DNA of 64,000 nt from CBDFGN01 sp965247065 (GTDB taxonomy: Bacteria; Bacteroidota; Bacteroidia; Cytophagales; Cyclobacteriaceae). The translations under genes and the position numbers were made by a program. The DNA is taken from assembly GCA_965247065.1 (NCBI GenBank), contig CBDFGN010000006.1, positions 4,216,001-4,280,000 of the forward strand, read 5' to 3'. The notes beneath the pieces were generated by a model. That model did no database searches and was not told the origin of the DNA. It saw only the letters and a program-made list of their open reading frames with translations. Below, piece after piece: positions 45,633 to 54,188 of this stretch (position 1 is the first letter of the stretch; each line of letters opens with the position of its first letter).

Positions 45633-46994
45633 TTGGAAGCCGCTATTGAGGACCCTTTCCCGTCGGTTTTGATTCTAGCTCAACTGAGTTCTTTGGTTGT
45701 TCTTTACCTGGCATATGGAATTCTCTTTGTGTTTTTGCTTTTTTTGTCCGCACTGATCAGCGGTTCGGAAGTGGCTTTTTTTTCCTTTAGCCCGGTAGAG
45801 GTAGTAAAATTCCAAAACAGTAAGGATTTTACCTTACAGAGAATTGCAAAGCTTCTTTCCAGGCCGAAGAAGCTGCTGGCCACAATTCTGATTCTTAATA
45901 ACCTGGTTAACATTTCCATAGTGACATTGGCCACACTGCTTTCTTGGAAGATCGCAGGTTTTCATACCACTGAGGGTATTGTGGTGGTGACTCTGACCTT
46001 CGCTGTCACTTTTGCCATAGTATTTCTGGGGGAGGTTGTACCTAAAGTCTATGCCAACCAGAATAATCTCCGTTTCGCCAAGTACACTGCCCGATTGTTG
46101 ATCCTCGCAGAATTCACTTTATATCCACTATCCTGGTTTCTCATGGCCATTAGCAATTTGGTGGAGCGCCGGGTGGAACGAAAGGGTTACAGGCTTTCAA
46201 TAGAAGAACTGGGACAAGCCTTGGAAATCACCACTGGGCAAGAAACGACTGAGGAGGAGAAGGGCATCTTGAAAAGTATTGTCACCTTTGGAACCCTAAC
46301 CGTAAAGCAGATCATGAGGTCGCGAGTTGATTTGACTGCTTTCGACATTGAAACCGATTTCCATGAATTGATGGACCGGATCAACAAGACCGGGTATTCC
46401 AGAATTCCAGTTTTCAAAGAGAACATTGACAAAATTGAAGGTATACTTTACGTAAAAGATTTATTGCCCTATTTGGAGCAGGATGAAGACTTTGATTGGC
46501 AGCGACTTTTACGCCCAAGCTTTTTTGTGCCGGAAAGTAAAAAGATCGATGCTTTATTTAAGGATTTCCAGGAAAAACGGGTGCATATGGCAATTGTAGT
46601 GGATGAGTACGGAGGTACCTCTGGGCTGATAACAATGGAAGACGTGATCGAGGAAATAGTCGGCGAGATCAAAGATGAATTTGACGAGGATGAAATTGCC
46701 TATAACAAACTGGATGAAACCACCTTTATATTTGATGGCAAAACCTCCTTGAACGATTTCGCCAAAATTGCAAATGTCGCGACCAACACGTTTGATGAAA
46801 TAAAAGGAGAGAGCGAATCCTTAGGCGGTTTACTTCTGGAATTGCATTCACGGATGCCTCGAGTCGGGGAGATAATTGAGTTCAACCGATTTGTGTTTAC
46901 GACAGTATCAGTAGATAACAAGCGAATACGACGGATCCGGGTTTTTCTGAAAGAACCGGTTGTCAAAGACAATGTCCGGGCCAATGAAGACTGA
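45633..46994 (+). CDS. gldE: Gliding motility-associated protein GldE
   Basis: 453 residues. CNNM-type membrane domain with about four helices (VVLYLAYGILFVFLLFLSAL, ISGSEVAFFSFSPVE, FLGEVVPKVYANQN), a CBS pair (VKQIMRSRVDLTAFD; FFVPESKKIDALFKDFQ) and a C-terminal CorC/HlyC domain (IFDGKTSLNDFAKIANV). Members are magnesium/cobalt efflux-like. In Flavobacterium gldE lies directly before gldD and raises GldD function. The start is TTG 45633: an in-frame stop lies 16 bp upstream and no ATG occurs before the first membrane helix. Confidence 0.87.
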   Translation: MEAAIEDPFPSVLILAQLSSLVVLYLAYGILFVFLLFLSALISGSEVAFFSFSPVEVVKFQNSKDFTLQRIAKLLSRPKKLLATILILNNLVNISIVTLATLLSWKIAGFHTTEGIVVVTLTFAVTFAIVFLGEVVPKVYANQNNLRFAKYTARLLILAEFTLYPLSWFLMAISNLVERRVERKGYRLSIEELGQALEITTGQETTEEEKGILKSIVTFGTLTVKQIMRSRVDLTAFDIETDFHELMDRINKTGYSRIPVFKENIDKIEGILYVKDLLPYLEQDEDFDWQRLLRPSFFVPESKKIDALFKDFQEKRVHMAIVVDEYGGTSGLITMEDVIEEIVGEIKDEFDEDEIAYNKLDETTFIFDGKTSLNDFAKIANVATNTFDEIKGESESLGGLLLELHSRMPRVGEIIEFNRFVFTTVSVDNKRIRRIRVFLKEPVVKDNVRANED

Positions 46995-47643
46995 TTTCGC
47001 AAGCCTCCCAGCATTGTCGATCGTCTTGCTTTTCTTAATAATTCTCTCGCCAATCATCGTAGGAATAACCAGTTGCCAACGACAATATTTGCCGAAGCCA
47101 AAAGGATACAATCGTATTGATCTCCCCGCACACGAATACAAAATCCTTCCTGATACGTTACCCTACAGCTTCCAATATTCGGTTCACTCTGATATTTATC
47201 CGGACTCCTCATGGATGGCGGAGAAGTACTGGTTTACACTTTTTTACCCTGAATTTGAGTCCTTTGTGCAAGTAACCTACAAACCCGTTTTGGGCAAGCA
47301 ACAACTTTTACAGGAATACCTTAATGACGCCTACAACCTGGCCGCCAAACATCAGGTAAAGGCCTATTCCATTGAGGAAAGCCTGGCTATAACTCCTACT
47401 GGAAAGACAGCCATAATGTTGGAATTGAGCGGTGAGGTGCCCAGCCAATTTCAGTTTTTTATCACTGACTCGGTGAATCATTTTCTAAGGGCTGCCCTCT
47501 ATTTCAACACGGCCACTAAAAACGATTCACTCGGGCCGGTGATTGAATACATGAAGGTCGATATGGTCCAGATGATCAACTCCTTAGAATGGAAGCCCCA
47601 CCTTGCTTCCTCGTTAAAACCCACTCACACGCCCTCCCCTTGA
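46984..47643 (+). CDS. gldD: Gliding motility lipoprotein GldD
   Basis: 219 residues. Lipoprotein signal (LSIVLLFLIILSPIIVGITSC, lipobox ITSC), then the GldD pattern: YLPKPKGYNRIDLPAHEY, LPYSFQYSVHSDIYPDS and WFTLFYPEFESFVQVTYKP. Required for gliding and protein secretion in Flavobacterium. ATG 46984 overlaps the end of gldE by 11 bp, consistent with coupled translation; a TTG at 46960 and an ATG at 46972 are in frame but would place the signal peptide further in. Confidence 0.87.
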   Translation: MKTDFASLPALSIVLLFLIILSPIIVGITSCQRQYLPKPKGYNRIDLPAHEYKILPDTLPYSFQYSVHSDIYPDSSWMAEKYWFTLFYPEFESFVQVTYKPVLGKQQLLQEYLNDAYNLAAKHQVKAYSIEESLAITPTGKTAIMLELSGEVPSQFQFFITDSVNHFLRAALYFNTATKNDSLGPVIEYMKVDMVQMINSLEWKPHLASSLKPTHTPSP

Positions 47644-49748
47644 CTGCTCTTCTTGATACCTCAATAGAGTTTCTTAAGGGAGTGGGGCCCACAAAAGCGT
47701 CACTGTTACAAAAGGAACTACAAATAGTCAGCTTTGGAGATTTGTTACAACTGTATCCGTTTCGATATGAGGACCGAACTAAGTTCTATACCATTGAGGA
47801 TATACACGTGATGCTTGCAGAAGGCAAGGATCTTCCCTACCTACAGCTAAAGGGTCAAATCAGAAACCTGAGTTACGCCGGCGGGGGCCGCAAAAGGAGA
47901 TTGATCGCCGCCTTCACCGATGGAACCGGGCAAATTGAATTAATCTGGTTCAAGGGTGTCCAGTGGTTTGCCGGCCGGATCAAGCCGGCCGTAGACTACA
48001 TTATTTACGGCAAGCCTACCATTTATGGCCGGAAAATGAACATTGCCCATCCCGAAATTGAAGTTGCCGAGGCGGCTCAAAAAAACGGGTACCTTCAACC
48101 GGTTTACTCTTCAACCGAAAAACTTAAAGCCAAATACCTGGACTCCAAGGCTATTTCCAAATTGATCCGAGCCCTGCTGGATATGGTCGATGGGAAAATC
48201 ATAGAAACGTTGTCGGATCCCATAATCGAACGTTACAAACTCATACCCAAACCGCTGGCAGTTGGAAATATTCATTTTCCGGACGATACCCGTCTACTTC
48301 AAAAAGCCCTCTATCGGCTAAAGTTCGAGGAACTCTTTTACATCCAGCTAACCTTGCTGAAGGAAAAACAGATCCGAATTGATCGTTATCCGGGGCAGGT
48401 ATATAAAGATGTATCATTACTGAATGATTTCTACAATCATCATTTGCCTTTTGAACTGACCAGCGCCCAAAAAAAAGTTATCAAAGAATGTTATCAGGAC
48501 CTAAAGTCTGGGAAGCAAATGAACCGGCTACTCCAGGGAGATGTAGGCAGCGGCAAGACCATGGTGGCTTTTATTTGTATGTTAGTGGTACTGGCCAGTC
48601 AGGCACAGGCTGCTCTAATGGCTCCAACTGAAATCCTGGCCGACCAACATTTCCGTGGCCTGAAGTCATTCGCAGATAAACTAAAGATCCGGATCGCCAA
48701 ACTTACAGGATCGACTAAATCCTCTGAACGGCGGATCATTCATCGGATGCTGAGGGATGGAGATTTGCCGATCCTGGTAGGAACACATGCCCTGCTGGAA
48801 GAAGTAGTAACTTTCCGCAATCTCGGTTTAGCCGTAATCGATGAGCAGCACCGATTTGGGGTCGCCCAGCGAGCCAAATTATGGAAGAAAAAGAGCGAAT
48901 TCTATCCCCATGTGCTAGTAATGACGGCAACTCCTATTCCCAGAACCCTGGCCATGACCTTGTACGGAGATCTGGATGTATCGATAATCGATGAGTTGCC
49001 CCCGGGGCGCAAATCTATCAAGACGATTCATAGATATGATTCAAATCGCTTAAAAGTTTTCGGCTTTATCAGGCATCAAATCGAGCTTGGAGGGCAGATT
49101 TACATTGTATATCCACTCATTGAAGAGTCCGAGAAAATGGATTTTAAAGATCTTATGGATGGATATGAAAGCGTTTGCCGGAGTTTCCCTGGGACTGCGA
49201 TAAGCATAGTTCATGGAAGGATGAAGCCCAAGGACAAAGATTTTGAGATGCAGAGATTTGTCTCTGGGGCGTCGAAGATAATGGTGGCCACAACCGTGAT
49301 CGAAGTGGGCGTTGATGTACCCAATGCCTCGGTAATGGTCGTTGAAAACGCGGAGAGATTTGGTCTTGCGCAGTTGCACCAGTTGAGGGGCAGAGTTGGA
49401 CGAGGTGCAGAGCAGTCTTTTTGTGTTTTGATGACCAAACATGAGTTGAGCAAAGACAGCCGCACTCGCATTGAAACCCTGCTGAGGTCTAACGATGGGT
49501 TCGAAATCGCAGATGTGGATCTAAAACTGAGGGGCCCCGGGGAATTGGCTGGAACCCAACAAAGCGGGGTGCTTGATTTGCACATAGCTGACCTTAGCCA
49601 GGATGTTAAGGTCCTGCAAGTGGCGCGTGAAGCGGCGGTTGATCTGCTCAAAGAAGACCCAGGTCTAAACAAGTCTTATAATTATCCAGTCAAACACCAA
49701 CTTGAGGAGCTGAAACAGAGCCGCGGAAATTGGAGCCGTATAAGCTGA
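47589..49748 (+). CDS. recG: ATP-dependent DNA helicase RecG
   Basis: 719 residues. Remodels stalled forks. Wedge/OB domain at the N-terminus (QLKGQIRNLSYAGGGRKRR), Walker A QGDVGSGKTMVAF, Walker B variant VIDEQHRFGVAQ, MTATPIPRTLAMTLYGDLD, motif VI QLHQLRGRVGRG and the C-terminal TRG hairpin region with LKLRGPGELAGTQQSG. ATG 47589 lies inside gldD; a TTG at 47640, overlapping the gldD stop as TTGA, would start the protein close to the family N-terminus (TALLDTSIEFLKGVGP) and is the likely true start given how often TTG is used here. Confidence 0.93.
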   Translation: MEAPPCFLVKTHSHALPLTALLDTSIEFLKGVGPTKASLLQKELQIVSFGDLLQLYPFRYEDRTKFYTIEDIHVMLAEGKDLPYLQLKGQIRNLSYAGGGRKRRLIAAFTDGTGQIELIWFKGVQWFAGRIKPAVDYIIYGKPTIYGRKMNIAHPEIEVAEAAQKNGYLQPVYSSTEKLKAKYLDSKAISKLIRALLDMVDGKIIETLSDPIIERYKLIPKPLAVGNIHFPDDTRLLQKALYRLKFEELFYIQLTLLKEKQIRIDRYPGQVYKDVSLLNDFYNHHLPFELTSAQKKVIKECYQDLKSGKQMNRLLQGDVGSGKTMVAFICMLVVLASQAQAALMAPTEILADQHFRGLKSFADKLKIRIAKLTGSTKSSERRIIHRMLRDGDLPILVGTHALLEEVVTFRNLGLAVIDEQHRFGVAQRAKLWKKKSEFYPHVLVMTATPIPRTLAMTLYGDLDVSIIDELPPGRKSIKTIHRYDSNRLKVFGFIRHQIELGGQIYIVYPLIEESEKMDFKDLMDGYESVCRSFPGTAISIVHGRMKPKDKDFEMQRFVSGASKIMVATTVIEVGVDVPNASVMVVENAERFGLAQLHQLRGRVGRGAEQSFCVLMTKHELSKDSRTRIETLLRSNDGFEIADVDLKLRGPGELAGTQQSGVLDLHIADLSQDVKVLQVAREAAVDLLKEDPGLNKSYNYPVKHQLEELKQSRGNWSRIS

Positions 49749-49794
49749 TCGTCTTATAATAAATCGTAAATTGACCTAACCAATTTGCCTAAAA

Positions 49795-50604
49795 ATGAAA
49801 TTATCAGTTCTTCTGTTACCAATCTGTTGTCTGGTTGCCGGCTGCGGACCGTCCAATGGGTCAAAAGATCTTCAACAATCCAGTGCCGAAGTTCCAGTCG
49901 CCAGCAATTCTGCGGATTCAGGTTTTGACCTGAAGAATTCTGACCCTAAAGCTGTGGCCATTGCTGATCAAGTAATGGAGGCAATGGGAGGAAGGGAAAA
50001 GTGGGATAAAACGCGGATCATTACCTGGAATTTCTTGGGAATTCGAACTCTGGTATGGGATAAGTGGTCTGGAAATGTACGCATCGAAGTTCCGGACAAA
50101 GAATTGACTATTCTCATGAATGTGCACACCTCCGTGGGCGCAGTCCAGAAGCAAGGTTTAGAGCTTTCCCAACCTGATTCAATAGCCAAGTACGTAAACC
50201 GTGGCAAAGCCATTTGGATCAACGATTCGTATTGGCTGGTGATGCCTTTCAAGCTTAAGGACGGCGGTGTTACTTTAAAGTATTTGGGAGAAGAGCTTTC
50301 TGACTCCGGACAAATGTCTGATGTTCTGCAGCTGACCTTCAAGAATGTGGGGAACACTCCTGATAATCGCTATAAGATCTGCGTGGACCAGGAATCAAAA
50401 CTGGTGTGCCAGTGGGAATTCTTTCGACACTATGAAAATGATTCCTCAGAATTCGTCAATCCATGGCTGGATTATAATGAGTACGGGGATATTTTGCTAT
50501 CTGGAAATCGGGGAAAGAGGCACTTGACCGATATTATGGTGTACGACTCGTTGCCCTCTTCAGTTTTTACCTCATTTGACGCCGTTCAACTTCAAGAAAT
50601 TTAA
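49795..50604 (+). CDS. Predicted lipoprotein of unknown function
   Basis: 269 residues. Lipobox VAGC near residue 17 (LLLPICCLVAGC), a Ser/Ala-rich linker, then a beta-rich domain starting AIADQVMEAMGGREKWDKTR and IITWNFLGIRTLVWDKWSGN. The layout (short helix followed by a large curved sheet) recalls LolA/LppX-like lipoprotein folds, but no family is certain. Possibly a carrier of a hydrophobic ligand. The insertion sequence lies 75 bp downstream. Confidence 0.7.
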   Translation: MKLSVLLLPICCLVAGCGPSNGSKDLQQSSAEVPVASNSADSGFDLKNSDPKAVAIADQVMEAMGGREKWDKTRIITWNFLGIRTLVWDKWSGNVRIEVPDKELTILMNVHTSVGAVQKQGLELSQPDSIAKYVNRGKAIWINDSYWLVMPFKLKDGGVTLKYLGEELSDSGQMSDVLQLTFKNVGNTPDNRYKICVDQESKLVCQWEFFRHYENDSSEFVNPWLDYNEYGDILLSGNRGKRHLTDIMVYDSLPSSVFTSFDAVQLQEI

Positions 50605-50671
50605 TCGAACCCCTTGTCAGGTTTTAGTGAACGATCCTAGCCATCCCAACAATGTGGTATGGATATTGGTA

Positions 50672-50679
50672 ATGAATTA
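50672..50679. repeat. Target-site duplication, left copy
   Basis: ATGAATTA, identical to 51667-51674 on the other side of the element. Confidence 0.8.
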
Positions 50680-51666
50680 TATGCTAGTCCGCAATCGTAC
50701 CACTAAACTGAGCTAAAGACAAGATTATCAAACAGATTGGTTGAATACCTTCGATTGAGCTTATAACAGAACTCATCCAAATAGTACTGAAGGTACTTTT
50801 CTTTGATAACATGATAAATGCCCAGCAGGGTCCGCTTTGCATTTGCAATGGCTATGTGTACCCATTTGAGTTCATCGGCACCCTCCCAGGAGGATTTAAA
50901 ACTCACGTGAACATCTACCAGGCTTTTCAAATCCACATAACCGGTGGATTGATCAGTGAACAAAACGCTGGCAGGATCAATGGCTTGGCTGACGACCTGC
51001 TGAATCGCCTCCTTGCTTTCTGAACGGTGAGCCTTCATCTTGAACTGCCCACAGAAATGCTCTGTGCGTCCGTCGATTTCCAATGGAAAGGATTCCGCCA
51101 TTACAGTTACTTTTGATTTCTTTTGGCTTCCTTTGCCCCGTTTAAGCCTTTTCTTAACCCGTTTGGACGTACCGGTGGCGAAATAGGCATCGTCCAGTTC
51201 TACCATCCCGGCAAGTGTTTGAGTCCCATCGGCCTTTCCCATGGCTGCTCGTATTTTGCGCATCATCAACCAAATCGGCTCATAGCGTTTGTGGCCCAGT
51301 TGTCTTCTGACTTCATGGGCAGAAAACCCTTTCTTAGTGGAGCTCATCAGGTGAAAGGCTATGTACCAATACCAAAATGGAAGTTTGCTGCTCTGCAGTA
51401 CAGTACCGCTTCGAAGGGTAGTCCTAAAACCGCATTGCTTGCACTGAAACTGCTCTTTTCCGGAAAGCCAATAATGCGAAGGGTGACTGCATTTCTTGCA
51501 GATAATCCCTTTCCTGATCCGATACTCGCGAAAATGATCACGGCACATCTGTTCATTGGGAAACCGTTTAATAAATTCTACAAGGTTCATGGCTATGTTT
51601 TTTTCAACAAGGTCGCCAAGCCCTCTGACAGCTTATGTCAATTGGGTATCTTTACGGACTAGCAGA
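50680..51666 (-). mobile_element. Complete IS1595-type insertion sequence
   Basis: 987 bp. Imperfect terminal inverted repeats: TATGCTAGTCCGCAATCGTA at the left end and TCTGCTAGTCCGTAAAGATA as reverse complement of the right end (17 of the first 22 positions match, ten in a row). An 8-bp direct repeat ATGAATTA flanks both sides (50672-50679 and 51667-51674), as expected for IS1595-family target duplication; the base before it is A on both sides. It carries one transposase gene and no passenger. Perfect flanking repeats and an intact gene indicate a recent insertion. Confidence 0.85.
50703..51590 (-). CDS. IS1595-family transposase
   Basis: 295 residues. N-terminal zinc ribbon with CKKC at residues 31-34 and CKQC at 50-53, then the ISXO2/IS1595-type DDE domain: first Asp in MVELDDAYFATG, second Asp in VLFTDQSTGY, and the third catalytic region in KWVHIAIANAKRTLLGIYHV with the conserved tail YLQYYLDEFCYKLNRRY. 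A Lys/Arg-rich insertion (SKRVKKRLKRGKGSQKKSK) follows the first Asp, as is common in the family. No frameshift; appears functional. Its stop is one base inside the left inverted repeat. Confidence 0.92.
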   Translation of the reverse strand: MNLVEFIKRFPNEQMCRDHFREYRIRKGIICKKCSHPSHYWLSGKEQFQCKQCGFRTTLRSGTVLQSSKLPFWYWYIAFHLMSSTKKGFSAHEVRRQLGHKRYEPIWLMMRKIRAAMGKADGTQTLAGMVELDDAYFATGTSKRVKKRLKRGKGSQKKSKVTVMAESFPLEIDGRTEHFCGQFKMKAHRSESKEAIQQVVSQAIDPASVLFTDQSTGYVDLKSLVDVHVSFKSSWEGADELKWVHIAIANAKRTLLGIYHVIKEKYLQYYLDEFCYKLNRRYSTNLFDNLVFSSV

Positions 51667-51674
51667 ATGAATTA
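51667..51674. repeat. Target-site duplication, right copy
   Basis: ATGAATTA, identical to 50672-50679. Confidence 0.8.
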
Positions 51675-51702
51675 ACTCATCAATTAAAAATCCAAGAAAA
51701 AG

Positions 51703-52539
51703 ATGAAGAAGACAACGATCTTGTTAAAGTTTATAATCGGTTTTTGGATTACGGCATTTCCGACAATTGCTGAGCCCGGCTTGGTTTTGAAAAGTGAAAC
51801 TCAAGAGCTTAATAAAAATGAAACTAAGAGCACGACTCTTTTTATTGATAGGAATTCTACAAAAGTAGTGGATGGTAACGAGGAGGTAATCTTCGATTCC
51901 GCAAACGAGTCTTTCACGATAATTGACAACCAAAAGAAGCAGGCTACCATCATCACCAAAGCTGAGATGGAGGCTCTGAAGCAACAACTCAAGGTGATGA
52001 TGGACATGATGCAGCAGCAGCTCCAGAATTTGCCTCCGGAACAACAAGAAATGGTGGAAAAGAATATGAAGGGCTACATGCCATCAGAAGGGACTCAATT
52101 GAATTATGAATACAGGTTAATCAAATCGGGCGTGGTCGTGGGGGACTGGAAAAGCTCTCAATACGAGGGCTTGATAAACGGAGAAAAGAAAGGAGAATTA
52201 TTCATTGCTGAATACAGCGAACTGGGGTACTCCAAAACTGATTTCGTAGCGCTTGAAAAGATGGCCGGGTTTATGAGGGACATGCTGGCCGATTTCGGGG
52301 ATAAAATAGATTTCGGCAGTTCCGGTTCCGGTTTCTTTGGATTCGGGGGAGAAGACAACCCCATTTTCAGCAAGGGAATTCCAGTTAAAATGGTTGAATT
52401 CGACGGTGGAAAACAACAACGAATCATAACCGTACTGGAAATAACCAAGCAAGATCTGGACGCCACAACCTTCGCAATTCCCAGCGACTATCGTCAAAGT
52501 AGCCTTCAAGAACAGATGCAAGGTATGTTTGGAAAATAG
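51703..52539 (+). CDS. Secreted DUF4412-like protein
   Basis: 278 residues. Signal peptide (LLKFIIGFWITAFPTIA), then alternating strands typical of DUF4412 proteins (TTLFIDRNSTKVVDGNEEVI, ESFTIIDNQKKQATIITKAE). A Gln/Met-rich helix follows (LKVMMDMMQQQLQNLPPEQQ). The later part has a Gly/Phe-rich patch (GSSGSGFFGFGGEDNP). Function unknown; probably periplasmic. The insertion sequence ends 36 bp upstream and may have displaced its native promoter. Confidence 0.7.
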   Translation: MKKTTILLKFIIGFWITAFPTIAEPGLVLKSETQELNKNETKSTTLFIDRNSTKVVDGNEEVIFDSANESFTIIDNQKKQATIITKAEMEALKQQLKVMMDMMQQQLQNLPPEQQEMVEKNMKGYMPSEGTQLNYEYRLIKSGVVVGDWKSSQYEGLINGEKKGELFIAEYSELGYSKTDFVALEKMAGFMRDMLADFGDKIDFGSSGSGFFGFGGEDNPIFSKGIPVKMVEFDGGKQQRIITVLEITKQDLDATTFAIPSDYRQSSLQEQMQGMFGK

Positions 52540-52997
52540 AGGAGTCGGCCTTGGACTTCTTGAATCTATATCTGACAGCCAGGACGGGTTGAATTCATAA
52601 ATCGGAATAGCAGAGTTGATTTTCCAGGAGCATCAAAACCAATTATGTTCTGAATTGGGGATTTCGATATCACCTACCATAAGTGCATTTGGTGAGAATT
52701 ATAGATCGATCCGAGATGAGGGGTCCGAATTCCACATTGATAGCGGGGTTCCTATTTGATTAGCAATAATCTGCAATGGAATATTTCTGGCGAGATGGCG
52801 AGGTTTGTTCAGAAAAGTACTCATTCCCATTGGCAGGGCTAAAAAGCTTCGGGATTACACTCACCGGAAAAGAGCTGGAGATTCCGCTCTTCCACCTCCG
52901 GACCTTTTTTGTAGGTCAAAAAACATCCGGATGAGGCTCTTATAATTTCCAAGTGCGTTTTAGAAAATTGTTATATTGATTGGAAATAGCCCTATTC
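52540..52997. other. 458-bp gap with protein-like short frames
   Basis: No full gene. One open stretch near 52600-52760 reads AELIFQEHQNQLCSELGISI and onward without a start codon; a second at 52776-52934 is listed as a small frame. Both look more protein-like than random sequence and may be debris of a decayed gene. A complex hairpin with a T-run lies near 52862-52910. Confidence 0.4.
52776..52934 (+). CDS. Possible 52-residue protein or gene remnant
   Basis: ATG 52776 to TGA 52934 gives a 52-residue frame, MEYFWRDGEVCSEKYSFPLA through FFVGQKTSG. It alternates polar and hydrophobic residues like a small beta-rich fold but has no ribosome-binding site I can point to and no recognised family. 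Could be a fragment. Confidence 0.25.
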   Translation: MEYFWRDGEVCSEKYSFPLAGLKSFGITLTGKELEIPLFHLRTFFVGQKTSG

Positions 52998-53717
52998 ATG
53001 GACATAAGTGTCATTATTCCAACGTATAACGAGGAAAAAAATATTGAGAGGCTCATTGCTTTTCTACAGGGCGTTGCCGGGCACGAGAAGATCATCGAAA
53101 TTATTTTGGTTGATGGATGGAGTGCGGACAATACCATGTTTTTGGCACAGAGGGCGGGAGCCAGAGTGCTAAAATCCGAAGTGCGTAAGCGTTCCCTACA
53201 AATGAATATGGGGGCGGAAATTGCCCGTGGTGAGATTTTGTATTTTCTTCATGCCGACACGATGCCGCCTGACAACTTTGTTTCGGAGGTAATCGACCAA
53301 GTAGAGCAAGGCAATGTTGCCGGCAGCTATCGTCTTAAATTTGATCAGGAACACTGGTTTCTGAACCTAATATGCTGGTTCACCCAGTTCAATTCAACTT
53401 TTTTTCGTTTTGGAGATCAAAGCCTTTTCGTTTCGGCCGAGGTTTTCAATTTTGCCGGGGGATATGACACCGGCCTGATCTTAATGGAGGATCAGGATTT
53501 GGTGCAAAGATTGACTAAGTACGGGCAGTTTGTGCTAATGAGCAACAATGTGGTCACCTCGGCCCGAAAATTCAGGGACAACGGAATTTTTCGATTGTCC
53601 TGGATCTATCTCAAAATATACGCTTTATACAAATTGGGCCGTCCCCAGTCCCAGTTGGTTCAGATTTATTTAGACAATATAAAAGGAGGCAAAATCGGAA
53701 CTACGACAACCCGCTGA
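52998..53717 (+). CDS. GT2-family glycosyltransferase (TIGR04283-like)
   Basis: 239 residues. GT-A fold: ISVIIPTYNEEKNIERLI at the N-terminus, LVDGWSADNT, metal-binding HADTMPPDNF (in place of DxD), and the acceptor loop with MEDQDLVQRL. The arrangement matches the TIGR04283 group of short cytoplasmic glycosyltransferases; the sugar is unknown. ATG 52998 is used; a TTG at 52980 is in frame. Its last 17 bp overlap the end of the fhs remnant on the opposite strand, so its C-terminal residues GTTTTR may differ from those of relatives. Confidence 0.85.
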   Translation: MDISVIIPTYNEEKNIERLIAFLQGVAGHEKIIEIILVDGWSADNTMFLAQRAGARVLKSEVRKRSLQMNMGAEIARGEILYFLHADTMPPDNFVSEVIDQVEQGNVAGSYRLKFDQEHWFLNLICWFTQFNSTFFRFGDQSLFVSAEVFNFAGGYDTGLILMEDQDLVQRLTKYGQFVLMSNNVVTSARKFRDNGIFRLSWIYLKIYALYKLGRPQSQLVQIYLDNIKGGKIGTTTTR

Positions 53718-54130
53718 TCAGTCCTTCATTGTCAATGTCCATTCTCTCGGCAGCCGGATGACTAGGTAAATCGGGCATCCGAAGCATATTTCCGGTGATG
53801 GGGATTAGGAATCCAGCCCTGATGCTATCTCAATTTCTTTAACGTTTAAGTTCGAATCCTTTGACTCTTCCTAATAGCTGGGGATTGGTAGTTGTCTTAC
53901 CTTCGCCTGGTGGCGTAGGAGTTATGGCGGTGACCAAGATGAGATTTGAACGCTCTATCCTATGTCGATCAATGTATTTTAGGGGCACCTTAGCTTTAAA
54001 TTTGCCATATTGCTCCAGGTCTTCTGTGTCAATACTTAAGGCCCTGGCTTATTTCTCCAATTTTCAGCGGTTGAATCGAATGGGAGATCGCAAGATCTGA
54101 GTTGGAAGTATTCCCTAGAGATGGGCACAT
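53701..54130 (-). pseudogene. fhs: Remnant of a formate-tetrahydrofolate ligase gene
   Basis: About 430 bp on the minus strand that, read across frames, keep both ends of FTHFS. From ATG 54130: SDLAISHSIQPLKIGEIS, then (after an extra A near 54036) DTEDLEQYGKFKAKVPLKYI, then RSNLILVTAITPTPPGEGKT with the ATP-binding P-loop. Near 53887 this jumps directly to the C-terminal part, PQLLGRVKGFEL, and continues after an extra A (53845-53847) and a missing G (near 53818) as GFLIPITGNMLRMPDLPSHP and AAERMDIDNEGLISGLS plus stop. Intact FTHFS has roughly 555 residues, so about 400 codons are gone. The enzyme loads formate onto tetrahydrofolate; this copy is dead. Confidence 0.85.
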
Positions 54131-54188
54131 AACTTTCGATGAATTTAATTAATTTAAGTCAATCGTATAATTCAGTAATCTGGAATGT

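Noticed and set aside
52862..52910. Possible small RNA or terminator hairpin
   Set aside because: The stem is interrupted by internal loops and has no matching promoter; mentioned only in the gap entry.
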